Source of the DNA: Catenulispora pinisilvae
GTDB taxonomy: Bacteria; Actinomycetota; Actinomycetes; Streptomycetales; Catenulisporaceae
Direction of reading: 5' to 3'
DNA: 34,575 nucleotides
Assembly: GCF_015356865.1 (NCBI RefSeq)
Contig: NZ_JAAFZA010000105.1
Location: 1 to 34,575, forward strand
Numbering within the stretch: the first letter of the stretch is position 1; each line of letters opens with the position of its first letter. Shown in pieces: positions 32,839 to 34,575 of this stretch. The notes beneath the pieces are model-generated. The model searched no databases. It was not told where the DNA came from and saw only the letters and a program-made list of their open reading frames with translations. Position numbers and translations under genes: made by a program.

Positions 32839-34338
32839 CTACCGGTAGACCCCGTCGATCTCGAACGACTGCACCGTGTTCGGCGAGAAGTACGACCAGA
32901 ACACCTTGCCGTGCAGGAACGTGTCGGCGTGGTACGTGTACGCGTCCCCGCCCCCGGTCTGCGTCGCCCAGCGGCCGACCAGCCCGTTCCCGCCGGACCC
33001 GGTGACCGTGCCGAACTTCGACAGGTCGAAGTTGATGTACTGCCCGGTGCCGTAGTTGGTGCTGACGATGACCAGCTTGTGGTTCGCGGCGTCGTAGGCG
33101 GCCACCGAGTTGTGGTCGCCGCTGTCGATGAGCTGCATGCCGGGCCGGATGTGCCGGGTGAACTGCGCCAGGACGTAGTACTTGGTGTTCACCGCGCCGG
33201 TGGTGCCGGCCGCCTCGTCGCACTGGATCGCGCCCCAGCCACCGCCGTCGAGCACCTGCCAGTAGACCCAGGCCGTGGGATGCAGCCAGGTGAGGTCCAG
33301 ATTCAGGTTGCTCGCCAACGACATGCCGGTGGCGTCGCCCTCGCCGTACTCGGAGTTCCACAGCACCTTGCCGGCCGACTTCGCGGTGGCGTAGAGCAGG
33401 TCCCGGCGTCCGCCGCCGTACTGGTAGCCGTGCGTGTTGATCTTCCCGACGTTGCCCTGCGCGGTGCCGTCCAGGCCCAGGAACGTGGCCCGGGCCTGGT
33501 CGTAGGTGTTCTCGTCGGAAGCGGAGAGCAGCGCCCCGCCCAAGCCGCGGCTGTTCAGCTCCGCGCGCAGGTAGTTGATGACGGTCTGCTGGGTCGAGAC
33601 GTCGAAGTGGCAGCCCTCCTGCGAACTGGTGTCGGCCTTCCACCACCCGGAGATCGGCTCGTTGAAGGCCTCGACCGAGGTGAACTGGAAACCCCAGTTG
33701 TCGTGCGCGTACTTCGCGATCGTCGCCAGATACACGGCGTGCTGCTGGTAGTTCCAGGACTGGAGGTTGTCCGAGGTCCCGTCGGCCGAGCCCGAGGGGT
33801 TGTGGTTGTAGCACATCCACCACATCGGCGAGTTGGAGAACAGCTCGAAGTGGTTCACCCCGCGATCGCGCGCCTTCCACAGCATGTTCCGCTGCGGCGC
33901 GTCGACGTACCAGTTCCAGCTGGCGGAAGCCGGATCCTGCGAGTACCAGTCGAGCCAGTAGCCCTCCATCTGCCGGGTCGGCAGCACGGCGGCGCCCTTC
34001 ACCATCGTCGTCCCGCCGACGGAGTTCGAACTACAGGCGCCGGCGTTGTAGCGCACGATGTTCAGGCCCAGGCCGGGCAGTGTGGATCCGTTGTAGGGCG
34101 CGGAGTTCAGGGTGAAGAAGATGTCTGCGATGTCGTCGCGGTTCCCGAAGGCCTTGGCCCACCACGCGAGCGAGGTGCCCCACCCCTCCCACGTACCCCA
34201 CGACGTGCCGGGATCGACAGTCGTGGTGTAGTCGGCATTGGCGGCGGACACCCCGAGGGTGCTGAACGCGGCGGCGGAGGCGGCGGTCGTTGCGGAAGCG
34301 GCGAGGAACGCGCGACGGCGCATGCGATAGTCGGCCAC
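32839..34338 (-). CDS. Tat-exported GH30 glycosidase, endo-beta-1,6-galactanase-like
   Basis: About 499 residues. A twin-arginine signal (RMRRRAFLAASATTAASAAA) leads to a (beta/alpha)8 barrel and a small beta-sandwich, the GH30 plan. WEGWGTSLAWWAKAFGNR, LGLNIVRYNAGACSS, FELFSNSPMWWMCYNHNPSG, VEAFNEPISGWW (acid/base Glu about 227), INTHGYQYGGGRRDLLYA and WNSEYGEGD (nucleophile Glu about 330) match the GH30 subfamily 5 type that cuts beta-1,6-galactan side chains. The C-terminal domain ends FEIDGVYR. The start is either GTG 34338 (7 nt after a possible TAGCCT -10, leaderless) or ATG 34323; neither has a ribosome site. It may feed oligosaccharides to the neighbouring sugar locus. Confidence 0.88.
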   Translation of the reverse strand: MADYRMRRRAFLAASATTAASAAAFSTLGVSAANADYTTTVDPGTSWGTWEGWGTSLAWWAKAFGNRDDIADIFFTLNSAPYNGSTLPGLGLNIVRYNAGACSSNSVGGTTMVKGAAVLPTRQMEGYWLDWYSQDPASASWNWYVDAPQRNMLWKARDRGVNHFELFSNSPMWWMCYNHNPSGSADGTSDNLQSWNYQQHAVYLATIAKYAHDNWGFQFTSVEAFNEPISGWWKADTSSQEGCHFDVSTQQTVINYLRAELNSRGLGGALLSASDENTYDQARATFLGLDGTAQGNVGKINTHGYQYGGGRRDLLYATAKSAGKVLWNSEYGEGDATGMSLASNLNLDLTWLHPTAWVYWQVLDGGGWGAIQCDEAAGTTGAVNTKYYVLAQFTRHIRPGMQLIDSGDHNSVAAYDAANHKLVIVSTNYGTGQYINFDLSKFGTVTGSGGNGLVGRWATQTGGGDAYTYHADTFLHGKVFWSYFSPNTVQSFEIDGVYR

Positions 34339-34491
34339 GCGTGTCAGGCTACAGATTCGTCCGCATTGCGGAAGCCCTGCGAAGCCTTGCGAGCCGACTT
34401 GGGATGCCGGGACGCCGGGGCGGCGGCCCGGGCGGCCGCTCGGCCGACAGGGTCCTGAGAACATCCGCCCCCGTAGCCGTCCCGCCGCCCG

Positions 34492-34575
34492 CGGGTCACC
34501 CGCACTGACGTCCCCCCAGCCCCGCCGCGACCCGCGTCGCGGCGGGGCTGGGGGAACGTCAGTGCGGGTGACCCG
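34492..34575. repeat. 84-bp near-perfect palindrome reaching the window edge
   Basis: Left arm 34492-34531 and right arm 34536-34575 are complementary at 39 of 40 positions; the only mismatch is at 34512. The loop is CCGC (34532-34535). The outermost visible bases (CGGGTCACCCGCACTGACGT) still pair at the last base of the window, so it may extend further. Confidence 0.92.

Noticed and set aside
32803-32845. CTACCG(A/G)TAGAC direct repeat between recQ and GH30
   Set aside because: Only about 12 bp, one copy inside the GH30 stop region; too short to interpret.

Overview
The window is high-GC (roughly 70%) DNA with GTG/TTG starts, AGGAGG-type ribosome sites, Tat signals, a sortase-type surface protein and LacI-controlled sugar ABC genes. 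This points to a filamentous actinomycete (Streptomyces- or Catenulispora-like). The genus is inference; no rRNA or tRNA is present to fix it.

Positions 1-6859 are a rearranged accessory stretch. It opens with the 5' end of a full-size yyaL/DUF255 thioredoxin-domain gene that runs off the left edge. Beside it lies a divergent gene of unknown function and a damaged CcbP-like calcium-binding gene. The same three-part set recurs in the same order further right: a yyaL 5' fragment (2902-3066), a second copy of the unknown gene (4798-5415) and a shorter CcbP scrap (5423-5491). An AAA_14 ATPase scrap and an intact Fic gene sit inside this second set. A third, decayed yyaL 5' fragment is at 6364-6555. 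A SWIM-associated-type hypothetical gene and an RDD membrane protein gene complete the region.

Positions 6860-14297 encode envelope and exported proteins: a secreted beta-propeller-like protein, a large SdrD_B-like surface protein ending in an LAKTG sortase signal, a membrane-anchored protein, a beta-helix lipoprotein and a Tat-exported Dyp peroxidase with a lipobox. A 42-bp perfect palindrome terminates the first two convergent genes.

Positions 14347-29070, all on the minus strand, form a carbohydrate-utilisation locus. Reading in the direction of transcription: LacI regulator, promoter with twin operators, solute-binding lipoprotein, ThuA-like protein, Gfo/Idh/MocA dehydrogenase, two tandem Tat-exported GH95-like glycosidases, MalF-type and MalG-type permeases, GH36 alpha-galactosidase and zinc alcohol dehydrogenase. 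Most junctions are 4-nt overlaps or short gaps. There is no ABC ATPase gene, so a shared MsiK-type ATPase is presumed. The logic would be: outside-cell trimming by the exported glycosidases, uptake, then intracellular hydrolysis (GH36) and/or oxidation (Gfo/Idh with ThuA). The leader and the first intercistronic gap carry unusual RNA-level inverted and tandem repeats.

Positions 29304-34575 hold a secreted EXORDIUM/PHI-1-like protein, a MerR regulator, RecQ helicase and a Tat-exported GH30 enzyme resembling endo-beta-1,6-galactanases. The window ends in a near-perfect 84-bp palindrome that may continue past the edge.
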